Assembly: GCA_020720705.1 (NCBI GenBank)
Contig: DYOJ01000038.1
Span: forward strand, 3,593-13,328
Source of the DNA: Acetofilamentum sp.
Lineage (GTDB): Bacteria > Bacteroidota > Bacteroidia > Bacteroidales > JAADGE01
DNA length: 9,736 nt
Reading direction: 5' to 3'
Shown: one piece after another, positions 1 through 7,634 of the stretch
Layout: every line of letters starts with the position of its first letter
Numbering within the stretch: the stretch's first letter is position 1
Translations under genes and position numbers: made by a program
Notes under the pieces: model-generated
Databases searched by the model: none
Seen by the model: only the letters and a program-made list of their open reading frames with translations
What the model was told of the DNA's origin: nothing

Positions 1-30
1 GAATTTGATAAAGAATTTGATAAAGAATTT
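1..30 (+). repeat. 12-bp in-frame tandem repeat, 2.5 copies
   Basis: The unit GAATTTGATAAA occurs twice, followed by a half copy (GAATTT). It is in frame with the partial gene and encodes EFDK-EFDK-EF. The array touches the window edge, so its true copy number is unknown. Because the unit is a multiple of three, slippage would change protein length without breaking the frame. Confidence 0.8.
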
Positions 31-363
31 GTCTCCAAAGTTATAAATAAAACAGCAACGTCTGTTATTACAAATTCGGTTGTGCAACTATCGGATAAGG
101 TTTGCATCAATAAATCAAGTTCTGCTTACGGTTGCGAATTTATTTTTATGCTTGAAGTTGCAGATATTTTTATTCAGCACAATAAAATAGCTTATGCCCA
201 CAAACAAATGCACGATTTCCAAACCATGCAACTTGTATTACCGAACCAACCTACCGAATGTGTACTTACAAAACACCTGCATTCCGACAATAAAATTGAA
301 TTGTTTTTGCGCCTTTATGCTGATAATAAAATAATTGCACAAGGTAGCGTTTTACTATTTTAA
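1..363 (+). CDS. 3' part of an unrecognised protein, possibly hotdog-like
   Basis: The frame is open from base 1 to the TAA at 361-363, so the gene very likely begins upstream of the window. An internal GTG at 82 could start a 93-residue product, but the uninterrupted frame before it makes a longer protein more likely. The visible part is about 120 residues. It opens with an EFDK tandem repeat, and its last 35 residues read like alternating beta strands ending in DNKIIAQGSVLLF. That pattern is reminiscent of the final strands of hotdog-fold acyl-ACP dehydratases or thioesterases. In Bacteroidota a dehydratase domain often lies just before lpxA (the LpxC-FabZ fusion), but I do not see the FabZ HxxxxPxxPG signature here, so this is only a weak suggestion. 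There is no signal peptide or membrane segment in the visible part. The gene ends 18 bp before lpxA on the same strand, so co-transcription is likely. Function unassigned. Confidence 0.6.
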   Translation, partial: EFDKEFDKEFVSKVINKTATSVITNSVVQLSDKVCINKSSSAYGCEFIFMLEVADIFIQHNKIAYAHKQMHDFQTMQLVLPNQPTECVLTKHLHSDNKIELFLRLYADNKIIAQGSVLLF

Positions 364-381
364 GCAAAGAATTAAAAATTT

Positions 382-1161
382 ATGATACATAATTTAAGCA
401 ATGTACATCCCGAAGCCCGTATCGCGGAAAATGTTACCGTAGAGGCGTTTACGACCATTCATAAAAATGTTGTCATCGGTAAAGGCACCAAAATTGGTGC
501 AAATGTCGTGATTATGGACGGTGCTCGAATCGGCGAAAACGTTACAATCTTTCCCGGAGCAGTCATCTCTGCCATACCTCAGGATTTGAAATTTCAAGGC
601 GAAGACACTACAGCCGAAATCGGTAACAATACCGTTATCAGAGAGTATGTTACAATAAACAGAGGAACGGTTGCAGCCGGAAAAACCGTTGTCGGGAATA
701 ATTGCTTGCTTATGGCTTACACTCACGTTGCCCACGATTGTTTAGTCGGGAATAATGTAATTTTGGCAAATACAGTGCAACTTGCCGGAGAAGTACAAAT
801 TGCTGATTTTGCGATTTTGGGAGGCGGAACGCTCGTACATCAGTTTGTCCGCATCGGTGCTCACGTTATGACTCAAGGCGGATTGCTGCTCGGAAAAGAC
901 GTACCTCCGTATGCTATCGCTGCTCGATACCCGGCTGCATATACCGGCGTTAATTCTGTAGGCTTAAGAAGGCGCGGATTTACAAACGAGCAAATTTCTC
1001 ATATTCAAGATATTTATCGTATCTTATATAACAGCGGATTAAATAATACGCAGGCACTTCAAAAAATTGAGGATACAATTCTTGATACCAATGAAAAAAC
1101 ATTGATTGTTAATTTCCTAAAATCATGCGAAAGAGGTTTAATCGGCTCGCAAAGGGATTAA
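382..1161 (+). CDS. lpxA: UDP-N-acetylglucosamine O-acyltransferase LpxA
   Basis: LpxA catalyses the first step of lipid A synthesis, moving a 3-hydroxyacyl chain from ACP to the 3-OH of UDP-GlcNAc in the cytoplasm. The protein has 259 residues (E. coli LpxA has 262). Residues about 1-180 show the hexapeptide repeats of a left-handed beta helix (IGKGTKIGANVVI, IGENVTI). The signature THVAHDC spans residues 114-120, with H118 matching catalytic His125 of E. coli. VHQF at 152-155 gives H153, matching His160. DVPPYAIA follows at 173-180. The C-terminal helical domain begins near GLRRRGF and ends in RGLIG. G166 lies at the acyl-chain ruler position (Gly173 in E. coli), which would allow a long acyl chain, as expected for Bacteroidota lipid A; that last point is inference. 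The gene sits 18 bp after the preceding frame and 15 bp before a glycosyltransferase on the same strand, probably one operon. The sequence before ATG is A/T-rich without a Shine-Dalgarno motif. Confidence 0.97.
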   Translation: MIHNLSNVHPEARIAENVTVEAFTTIHKNVVIGKGTKIGANVVIMDGARIGENVTIFPGAVISAIPQDLKFQGEDTTAEIGNNTVIREYVTINRGTVAAGKTVVGNNCLLMAYTHVAHDCLVGNNVILANTVQLAGEVQIADFAILGGGTLVHQFVRIGAHVMTQGGLLLGKDVPPYAIAARYPAAYTGVNSVGLRRRGFTNEQISHIQDIYRILYNSGLNNTQALQKIEDTILDTNEKTLIVNFLKSCERGLIGSQRD

Positions 1162-1176
1162 ATTTCAACACAAGAA

Positions 1177-2175
1177 ATGAAATTCAGTATCATTGTACCG
1201 GTTTTTAATCGCCCCGGTGAGGTGCGCGAACTTTTGGAAAGTTTAAGCAAACAAACCGAAAAAAACTTCGAACTTGTTATTGTTGAAGACGGCTCGACAG
1301 AACCTTGTAAGCAGGTTGCCGATGAATATGCTTCACAAATTGAGATTCAATATTTTTTTAAGAAAAATGAAAAACCGGCAATCGCCCGAAATTACGGTGC
1401 AAAACATGCCGGCGGAGACTATTTTCTGTTTTTTGATTCGGACTGTATCATTCCGGAAAAATATTTTGAAATCATAAATAAGGAACTTACCGAAAATTAT
1501 GTAGATGCTTTTGGCGGACCAGACGCGGCACATCCGCAATTCAATACGACACAAAAGGCGATAAGCTATTCAATGACTTCGTTTTTTACAACAGGCGGCA
1601 TACGCGGCGGCGGCGAGAAAATAGATAAATTTTATCCGCGAAGTTTCAATATGGGCATTTCGCGCAAGGCTTTTGAAACAATCGGTGGTTTCCCGGTAAC
1701 GGGCATGCACCCGGGCGAAGATATGGTTTTCAGTGTCGAAATTGTGAAACAAGGCTTTAAAACTCGCTTAATACGAAGTGCTTACGTGTATCACAAGCGT
1801 CGTAATACGCTCAAAACATTTTACAAACAAGTATTCCGATTCGGAAAAACACGTGTGATAATTTCTAAATTTTATCCCGAAACTTTCAAAATATTCTTTT
1901 GGTTCCCGACACTGTTTACACTCGGAACACTCGGATTGATACTTGTTTCGCCTATTTGCTTTTGGAGTTTAACCCTTATTTTATTCTATACTCTGACTGT
2001 TTTTACAGATTCTGTTTTGCGGAATAAATCATTTGCCGTTGCTGCAATATCGGTAGTTACAAGTTTTATCCAACTGTTTGGTTACGGATTCGGATTTCTG
2101 ATTTCGTGGTGGCGTGTACATATCACTAAAACCGATGAATATAAGGTTTTTGCAAATGGTTTTTACAAAAAATAA
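1177..2175 (+). CDS. Membrane-anchored family 2 glycosyltransferase
   Basis: A 332-residue GT2-type enzyme predicted to transfer a sugar from a nucleotide-sugar donor at the inner face of the cytoplasmic membrane. The GT-A fold begins immediately (FSIIVPVFNRPGEV, residues 3-16). The nucleotide-binding acidic pair is E37-D38 in VEDGS. The metal-binding DxD motif is D87-S88-D89 in FFDSDC. A GED motif at 180-182 is a candidate for the catalytic-base region. Residues about 239-277 and 285-312 are hydrophobic and look like two or more C-terminal membrane segments, followed by a short tail ending in KK. The acceptor and sugar cannot be read from the sequence. Placement 15 bp after lpxA suggests a role in LPS, capsule or another envelope glycan, but this is inference from position. 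The start is supported by the GT2 opening strand beginning at residue 3. Confidence 0.9.
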   Translation: MKFSIIVPVFNRPGEVRELLESLSKQTEKNFELVIVEDGSTEPCKQVADEYASQIEIQYFFKKNEKPAIARNYGAKHAGGDYFLFFDSDCIIPEKYFEIINKELTENYVDAFGGPDAAHPQFNTTQKAISYSMTSFFTTGGIRGGGEKIDKFYPRSFNMGISRKAFETIGGFPVTGMHPGEDMVFSVEIVKQGFKTRLIRSAYVYHKRRNTLKTFYKQVFRFGKTRVIISKFYPETFKIFFWFPTLFTLGTLGLILVSPICFWSLTLILFYTLTVFTDSVLRNKSFAVAAISVVTSFIQLFGYGFGFLISWWRVHITKTDEYKVFANGFYKK

Positions 2176-2375
2176 CAGATTTCGATTCAACTTTGTTACT
2201 AATCTGATAGCATTGTAAATCAGCAACATAGCAACGCATGCACACTCTGACCTAAACTCTGTGTTCTTTTTGTTCACGTTCAAAAATGACCGGAGAAACT
2301 GCCTACTTTCTGTCTGTGATACCCGATTATAACGTTCAATTTTTTTCTCTGCCGATATTTTTCGCAAAAAAATTG

Positions 2376-2383
2376 TAACTTAG
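2376..2383 (+). promoter_or_regulatory. Weak candidate promoter -7 element for recQ
   Basis: TAACTTAG differs from the Bacteroidota -7 consensus TAnnTTTG at one defined position and follows an A-rich run. It lies 23 bp before the recQ start. I do not see a TTG at the expected -33 distance, so the call is weak. The 231-bp gap 2176-2406 otherwise holds no gene I can support. There is a poor inverted repeat around 2194-2236 (CTGAT and ATCAG arms) without a T-run, so it is not a convincing terminator for the preceding operon. Confidence 0.25.
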
Positions 2384-2406
2384 CACTCAAAATTTTCAAT
2401 TTCAAT

Positions 2407-4320
2407 ATGAGCATTTATCGTCAAATATTGACAAAATATTGGGGCTATTCGGATTTTCGAGCTATGCAGGAAGATATCATCGTGTCGGCTGCCGATAACA
2501 AAAAAGACACCCTCGGATTGTTGCCCACGGGAGGCGGAAAATCAATCATTTTTCAAGTGCCGGCTTTGGCGGTTGAGGGCTTGTGTTTGGTTGTTACTCC
2601 GCTGATTGCTTTGATGAAAGACCAAGTTGAAAACCTCAAAAAACGCGGCATCCCTGCAGTGGCAATCTATTCCGGAATGACATCTCACGAAATAGATATT
2701 ACCTTAAATAATGCTGTGTACGGAGCGTATAAATTTTTATACTTATCGCCCGAACGGCTTTCTACAACCATTTTTTTGACACGCCTGCCGGATATGAAAA
2801 TTAATCTTCTGGCAATAGATGAGGCTCACTGTATTTCTCAATGGGGATACGATTTTCGCCCGTCATACTTGAAAATTGCCGATGTGCGAAAATATATCCC
2901 GAACGTTACCGTGCTCGCACTCACAGCAACAGCTACGCCCGAAGTTGCAGACGATATACAAGTTAAGTTGGGTTTTAAGGAGAAAAATTTATTTCGGAAA
3001 AGTTTTGAGCGGAAGAACTTGATTTATATTGTTCGCGAAGTTGAAGATAAGTTCAAATATCTTCTTAAAATTGTAAATAAAGAAGCAGGTACCGGGGTTG
3101 TGTATGTTCGCAATCGGAAAAAGACAGTTGAAATAGCTCAGTTTTTACGTGAAAACGGAATCAGTGCCGATTATTATCATGCCGGAGTTGAACCAAAATT
3201 GAAAGATGAAAAACAGGAGCAATGGAAAAACGATAAAATTCGTATCATTGTGTCCACCAATGCGTTCGGAATGGGAATTGATAAATCGGATGTGCGTTTT
3301 GTGGTGCATTTGGATTTACCGGATTCGCCTGAAGCCTATTTTCAGGAAGCCGGTCGGGGCGGGAGAGACGAAAAAACAGCTTATGCCGTTTTGCTTTATA
3401 ACAAATCGGACAAACTCAGTGTTCAAAAACGAATTGAGACAAGTTTTCCTGAACGCGAATTTATCAAAGAATTATACCAAAGTTTCTGCAATTATTACGA
3501 GTTGCCGGTAGGCGAGGGGCAAGGTTTGGTGCGCCCGTTGAGAGTTCGGGATTTTGCCGCAAAATTCAAATATCCGATACAAAAGGTTCACAGCAGCTTA
3601 AAATTTTTGCAGTCCGAAGGTTACATTGATTTAACCGAAGATGCCTTCACGCCGGCAAAGGTTTTTTTTAATGTATCGCGCGATGATTTGTATAAATTTC
3701 AAGTCGCGAAATCACAATATGATGCGTTTATAAAACTCATGTTGCGCACCTATACAGGCATGTTTTCAGGCTATGTGAGTATTGATGAAGATGTGTTGGC
3801 AAAGCAAGCCGGTGCTACCGTTGATTTGATTGTAACATATTTGCAATATCTTCATAAAGAGGGAATTATAAAATATGTTCCGCCTCAACAAACGCCGTTT
3901 GTTATTTTTACGGAAGCCAGATTAGACGATAAAAATGTTCGAATATCAAAACAAACTTACGACGAAAAAAAAACACGTTTTCTGTCCCGAATTGAGGCGA
4001 TGGTGCATTATGCCGAAAGCTCTACCAAATGCAGAAGTCAGTTGCTTTTAGCCTATTTCGGCGAAACCGACACCGCCAGATGCGGTCAGTGCGATGTTTG
4101 TCGCAGGCGTAACGAACTGAATTTGAGTGAGTATGAATTTGATTTGATAAATACAAAAATTAAATCTTTGTTGGATAAACAAACGTTTTTTCTCGAACAA
4201 CTTATTGATGCGATTGAATGTGAACCAAAAAAAATTATTGCGGTTGTCCGTTGGATGCTCGACAATAACAAATTAGAATATAATTCCGAAAAAAAACTTG
4301 TCAGAACCAAACGGCTTTGA
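2407..4320 (+). CDS. RecQ-family ATP-dependent DNA helicase (no HRDC domain)
   Basis: A 637-residue superfamily 2 3'-5' DNA helicase, presumably acting in recombination and replication-fork repair. Motifs in order: a RecQ motif 0 near the N-terminus (GYSDFRAMQ, residues 13-21); Walker A TGGGKS (41-46); motif Ia TPLIALMKDQ (64-73); DEAH at 138-141, followed by the RecQ aromatic-rich loop SQWGYDFRP (144-152); motif III LTATAT (172-177); motif V FGMGID (287-292); motif VI QEAGRGGRD (313-321). The zinc cysteines C542, C559, C562 and C565 have the same spacing as E. coli RecQ 380/397/400/403. They sit about 160 residues later because of an extra segment at about 345-525 that looks like two winged-helix units. 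After the zinc site there is only a short winged-helix-like tail and no recognisable HRDC domain. Long HRDC-less RecQ proteins are, to my knowledge, common in Bacteroidota, which often also carry a second RecQ. For that reason I leave the symbol empty. The start fits the family, with motif 0 about 12 residues in. Confidence 0.96.
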   Translation: MSIYRQILTKYWGYSDFRAMQEDIIVSAADNKKDTLGLLPTGGGKSIIFQVPALAVEGLCLVVTPLIALMKDQVENLKKRGIPAVAIYSGMTSHEIDITLNNAVYGAYKFLYLSPERLSTTIFLTRLPDMKINLLAIDEAHCISQWGYDFRPSYLKIADVRKYIPNVTVLALTATATPEVADDIQVKLGFKEKNLFRKSFERKNLIYIVREVEDKFKYLLKIVNKEAGTGVVYVRNRKKTVEIAQFLRENGISADYYHAGVEPKLKDEKQEQWKNDKIRIIVSTNAFGMGIDKSDVRFVVHLDLPDSPEAYFQEAGRGGRDEKTAYAVLLYNKSDKLSVQKRIETSFPEREFIKELYQSFCNYYELPVGEGQGLVRPLRVRDFAAKFKYPIQKVHSSLKFLQSEGYIDLTEDAFTPAKVFFNVSRDDLYKFQVAKSQYDAFIKLMLRTYTGMFSGYVSIDEDVLAKQAGATVDLIVTYLQYLHKEGIIKYVPPQQTPFVIFTEARLDDKNVRISKQTYDEKKTRFLSRIEAMVHYAESSTKCRSQLLLAYFGETDTARCGQCDVCRRRNELNLSEYEFDLINTKIKSLLDKQTFFLEQLIDAIECEPKKIIAVVRWMLDNNKLEYNSEKKLVRTKRL

Positions 4321-4326
4321 TATAAA

Positions 4327-6378
4327 TTACAGTTTAATACGGATTTGAATTTTTGCCTCTGATTTGTTTCGCCCGGATATTTCGTCTAAACCGGTGCCGA
4401 TAATTTCTCTGTCGGTATAATGAAAAATACCGTAGCGTAACCAAATATCCATTAAATCTTCTACAATTGTATATTTTACAGTCAGATAACTGCGAATACC
4501 TCGTCCGGAATAGGACGGCACAGAAAAGGCATACAGAATGTCGCTTTCGTAGGCATACGACCGGGCGTTGTAATCGGAATCAAACAAAGCAAAACGGAAA
4601 CTTACATTGAGCGGCAGGGTGGGAGTGCGGTATTCAATATCTTGATACATTAAAAAACCGGTCTCGTCTTCTAAGTTTGTTTTTTTATATTTGGCAAATT
4701 CAATTCGGCTTTTCAGGGTTAAATTTTTTGAAACGCCGTAGCTTACATGATAGCGAAACATTTGTTTTTTGAGTATTGCTAAATCTTCTATTCCGACGCT
4801 TTCGTCTGATTGATTTTCCATCGCCGATTCGGTTTTGTATCTGAAATACATTTCCACGTAGCGTGCAGGGGAGTAATCTGCCTGCACAAAATAGTCGGCA
4901 CCTGTGGACGGTGCGTGCGTTCGATAGAGCATCCAAGGGAAACGATAAGAGTCATAATACACCGATACTTTCCAAGTGCTTAACGGATAAATTTCGGCAC
5001 CGATATACAAACCGTTTTCGTTGTTGGTTTTTGATTTTTCGCCAAATCCGGCGGCATAATAAGCGTGATAGTCCGGGGTGTAGTGGCGGTGCAACATTGC
5101 AAAAGATAGTTGCGGAGCCACACTGACGAGTGCCGAGTTTAAGATTGCGTAACCGCCGAGTTCACTTGTTGCGCCCTCGCCAAAGAAGTAAAAGTTATGC
5201 CAACTGTATTGATAATCAATGCTATAATTCGCATTTTTGTCGCCTGTAAAATCGTAGTGCGAATAGACACGCTCATCCTTTTGGAGCGGGACACCGAATT
5301 GGTAGCTGAAATAGGTCGCCCCGACACGGAAGTTGCTGTACCGATAGGTTAAATTTCCGCCGTAAATGAGTTCCGATACCGTTTTTCTGTCTTGCCGTGT
5401 GCTGTATGTGTTGTGCAAACCTGTTGTTTGATAGGATGTTGCGATTGCTTCATCTTCATATTCTGTGGTATCAATATTTCCGTCAATATTTTTGTAAGAA
5501 CCAAAAACGGAAAGTTCAAAATCCCTGAATCTTAAGGTCGTACCTGCGCCTCTCAAAAATAAATTTTCGTCCGAAGAGGAATATTTTCGCAAGCCGTCAT
5601 GTTTTTTTCTAATGTCAGAAATGTATGACGATTTTCCGCTCCCGTATCCTGTCCAAGTTGTTAAACCTTGCCCGAATTTAGCTTGATAATCACCGATGTT
5701 GATGGTTTTGAACATACCGATATTGCGAATCTCAACATGCGCCGTGTAATAGTCAAATCCTTTTGGCAAACTATCCGTCCAGAAGGCTTCGCCGGGGTCT
5801 TTTTCCATTGTGAAGCCGGCATTTACATTTTTTTTGTAAGAAAATTGATATTTGGTATAGTATCTCAATCGGTTGCCGTCGTAGCGTTTATCAGACAGGT
5901 CGGAATATCCTGCCGGTTCTTCTATAACAGACTGTGTACGAAGAAATAATTTGTGTTTTCCAAACGATAAAACACGCTTAATATCCGGGGTTGAATCCGT
6001 CTTTTTAGCTTCTACTTTTATAAACGGTAAAATGCGAAAAATATCAGTTTTAGAAAACCCCTGCACAAGTTGCAATTCATAAAGAGTATGAAACTGTCCG
6101 ATAACACGCTGGTATTTTAGTATTCCTTCAATTTGAAAATCGTTCAAAAATTGCAATTTTTCGAGGTCGTCTCGTGTTGCTTTGTTCAAGTCTATCGGAT
6201 TTTCGAGATAATACAGCAAATCTTCATACAAAACGCTGAAGTCAATTTCGGCATCTGCGGATTCGCTCAGTTCTTCAATCAAATTTTCAATAAGTTGATT
6301 ATTCCTCGGCTCTTGCGCAAAAATATTGGTGTTTATGTATAATAAACAGAATATCAGGATGTAAACAATTGGTCTCAT
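4327..6378 (-). CDS. Secreted helix-hairpin-helix protein with beta-rich, barrel-like body
   Basis: A 683-residue protein with a signal peptide at about 1-21 (hydrophobic stretch, probable cleavage after NIFA before QEP). Residues about 59-120 contain helix-hairpin-helix motifs of the ComEA type: PIDLNKATRDDLEKL, then FNDFQIEGILKYQR-like spacing, then QFHTLYELQLVQGFSK and ILPFI. The remaining roughly 550 residues are rich in alternating aromatic/polar strands (for example FRVGATYFSYQFG, VEMYFRYKTES) and end in KIQIRIKL, which looks like an outer-membrane beta-barrel terminal strand. Proteins with this layout are widespread in Bacteroidota and are usually annotated only as helix-hairpin-helix domain proteins; their role is not established. 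HhH motifs usually bind DNA, so an outer-membrane or periplasmic role in DNA handling is conceivable but unproven. The gene converges on recQ with only 6 bp between stop codons and no visible hairpin terminator. Confidence 0.85.
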   Translation of the reverse strand: MRPIVYILIFCLLYINTNIFAQEPRNNQLIENLIEELSESADAEIDFSVLYEDLLYYLENPIDLNKATRDDLEKLQFLNDFQIEGILKYQRVIGQFHTLYELQLVQGFSKTDIFRILPFIKVEAKKTDSTPDIKRVLSFGKHKLFLRTQSVIEEPAGYSDLSDKRYDGNRLRYYTKYQFSYKKNVNAGFTMEKDPGEAFWTDSLPKGFDYYTAHVEIRNIGMFKTINIGDYQAKFGQGLTTWTGYGSGKSSYISDIRKKHDGLRKYSSSDENLFLRGAGTTLRFRDFELSVFGSYKNIDGNIDTTEYEDEAIATSYQTTGLHNTYSTRQDRKTVSELIYGGNLTYRYSNFRVGATYFSYQFGVPLQKDERVYSHYDFTGDKNANYSIDYQYSWHNFYFFGEGATSELGGYAILNSALVSVAPQLSFAMLHRHYTPDYHAYYAAGFGEKSKTNNENGLYIGAEIYPLSTWKVSVYYDSYRFPWMLYRTHAPSTGADYFVQADYSPARYVEMYFRYKTESAMENQSDESVGIEDLAILKKQMFRYHVSYGVSKNLTLKSRIEFAKYKKTNLEDETGFLMYQDIEYRTPTLPLNVSFRFALFDSDYNARSYAYESDILYAFSVPSYSGRGIRSYLTVKYTIVEDLMDIWLRYGIFHYTDREIIGTGLDEISGRNKSEAKIQIRIKL

Positions 6379-6401
6379 TTGGTGATATGATTTATTCGAT
6401 T
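6372..6401 (+). repeat. Left copy of imperfect direct repeat flanking the PDDEXK gene
   Basis: GTCTCATT (6372-6379), 12 bp, then TTATTCGATT (6392-6401). The same two blocks in the same order and orientation occur at 7546-7573 with a 10-bp spacer. This copy overlaps the start codon and first codons of the HhH gene (CAT at 6376-6378). The blocks match exactly; the spacers do not. Possible remnant of a target duplication, or coincidence in AT-rich DNA. Confidence 0.4.
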
Positions 6402-6497
6402 ATCCGGAATAAAATTAGGAATAAGTAATTTTATAAATTTGTGAAAATTATTGATTTAGTTTTTTAGTATTTAGTTTTCTTCGTAGATTACAGATAT
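6379..6497. other. Short AT-rich gap between the PDDEXK gene and the HhH gene
   Basis: This 119-bp gap separates two minus-strand genes. It contains a 10-bp direct repeat ATTTAGTTTT at 6454-6463 and 6469-6478 (period 15 bp). It also contains most of the left copy of an imperfect repeat shared with the far side of the PDDEXK gene. I see no terminator hairpin and no good TAnnTTTG element for the HhH gene; TAATTTTC on the minus strand, near 6442-6449, has one mismatch. Confidence 0.5.
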
Positions 6498-7520
6498 TCA
6501 ATATGATATATTTTTTCTTTCTATTCGTTCTCTTGCTTCGTGTAACGCAATTTGTAATTTTTTTTCTAATTTTTCTCGTGGCGGAAGTTCAGTCCAATAT
6601 TCCGCTACTATTATTCCGTCTTTGTGCATTTCAAGTAATTCTATCTGCTCTCTGCTTGTTTCTGCGCATAAAATTAATCCAATAGGTTCATTTTCACCTT
6701 CTTTTCTTTCGTATTTGTTCAACCATTTCAAATACAATTCCATTTGTCCTTTGAAACTTGCATGAAATTTATCAATTTTTAACTCAATAGCAACCAATCG
6801 TTTTAGTGTTCGGTGATAAAAAAGTAAATCAAGATAGAAGTCTTCACCGTCAATTATCATTCGTTTTTGCCGTTCTATAAATGCAAAACCTTTACCTATT
6901 TCCAAAATGAACTCTTCAATATCTTTTAAAATAGCATTTTCAAGGTCTTTTTCTAAATATCCGTCCTTTATTCCCAAAGAATTTAGAAAATATGGGTCTT
7001 TGAAAATATCACGCATATCATTTTCTTCGGGCAATAATTGACTATTTGCTATTTCAGTTCTTTCATAAGCTTTATTTTTTATTTGTTTTCTTAGTTCTCT
7101 TATTCCCCACGATTGTGTGGCTGCTTGAATTGCATAAAATTGTTGTTTATCCGGCGTTTTTAAAGGTATTATAATTAAAAAATGAGACCAACTTAAATAT
7201 CGTGACAATGTAACGACATTTTCAAAATCTTGAAATACTGATGCAAATTGTAACATTCTGCGAAAATTCTTTTCTTCAAAATTATTTCCGTATATCATCT
7301 GCAATTGTCGTGACAGTGTAACGACAATTTGTTTTCCGTATTCAGCACGTTGATTATCAAGAACAAAATCATTAACTCTTTTGCCGGCTTGCCAAAATGT
7401 AATCACAACACCGCTATTAACAGTTATTGCAACTTGCTTTTGCCCGATTTCAATTATTTCAACTAATTCTAAAAATAATTGTTGTTCTTCATCTTTCAAA
7501 ATGTTTATTTTATCAGTCAT
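6498..7520 (-). CDS. YhcG/DUF1016-type PDDEXK nuclease domain protein
   Basis: A 340-residue protein of the YhcG family: an N-terminal DUF1016-type helical domain followed by a PDDEXK nuclease-like domain. Family marks in the N-terminal half are the paired motifs VVTLSRQL (66-73) and VVTLSRYLSWSHF (102-114), with QFYAIQAATQSWGIRELRKQI between the domains. The nuclease core is D231 in FYLDLLFYH, then E246-L247-K248 in VAIELKI, with E194 in the preceding helix and GQMELYLKWL (258-267) after it. The catalytic set appears intact. The tail from about 311 is highly charged and helical. The family is typically scattered and accessory, and its cellular role is uncertain; a nuclease function in DNA processing or defence is inference. 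There is no methyltransferase, specificity subunit or antitoxin next to it. The coding DNA is visibly AT-richer than its neighbours (hand counts on three 60-base lines gave 27-33% GC, against 40-53% on three lines in recQ and the HhH gene), which fits recent acquisition. An 18-bp near-identical DNA repeat (7201-7218 and 7309-7326) simply encodes the paired VVTLSR motifs. Confidence 0.9.
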   Translation of the reverse strand: MTDKINILKDEEQQLFLELVEIIEIGQKQVAITVNSGVVITFWQAGKRVNDFVLDNQRAEYGKQIVVTLSRQLQMIYGNNFEEKNFRRMLQFASVFQDFENVVTLSRYLSWSHFLIIIPLKTPDKQQFYAIQAATQSWGIRELRKQIKNKAYERTEIANSQLLPEENDMRDIFKDPYFLNSLGIKDGYLEKDLENAILKDIEEFILEIGKGFAFIERQKRMIIDGEDFYLDLLFYHRTLKRLVAIELKIDKFHASFKGQMELYLKWLNKYERKEGENEPIGLILCAETSREQIELLEMHKDGIIVAEYWTELPPREKLEKKLQIALHEARERIERKNISY

Positions 7521-7545
7521 TTTTTGCTTTAATGCTTAAATTTGT

Positions 7546-7573
7546 GTCTCATTATTTTACAGATTATTCGATT
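7546..7573 (+). repeat. Right copy of imperfect direct repeat flanking the PDDEXK gene
   Basis: GTCTCATT (7546-7553), 10 bp, then TTATTCGATT (7564-7573), matching the blocks at 6372-6401 in order and orientation. Read on the minus strand, both copies give AATCGAATAA, a short spacer, then ATGAGAC. In the left copy that ATG is the start of the HhH gene. In this copy it opens a seven-codon frame that stops before the PDDEXK start. Confidence 0.4.
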
Positions 7574-7634
7574 GACAATAACGTATGAATTTTAGAACAA
7601 TAACTAAATGACTTTTTTGCGTTTAATTTTTTAG

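Noticed and set aside
394..735. 113-codon minus-strand frame inside lpxA
   Set aside because: Fully antisense to lpxA, whose motifs are unambiguous; it arises from codon pattern on the opposite strand.
2029..2367. 112-codon minus-strand open frame across the end of the glycosyltransferase gene and the gap before recQ
   Set aside because: Nearly half is antisense to a well-supported gene, the product has no recognisable motif, and its composition looks like translated noncoding DNA.
4321..4326. Possible bidirectional terminator between recQ and the HhH gene
   Set aside because: Only 6 bp separate the stops, and neither side shows a GC stem followed by a T-run.
7201..7326. Near-identical 18-bp direct repeats (17 of 18 bases) at 7201-7218 and 7309-7326
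   Set aside because: Both encode the VVTLSR motif on the minus strand. Paired TLSR motifs are a normal feature of the YhcG/DUF1016 N-terminal domain, so this is not a mobile or regulatory repeat.
6498..7520. Reading the YhcG-type gene as part of a restriction-modification or toxin-antitoxin system
   Set aside because: No methyltransferase, specificity subunit, antitoxin or other partner gene lies beside it in the window.
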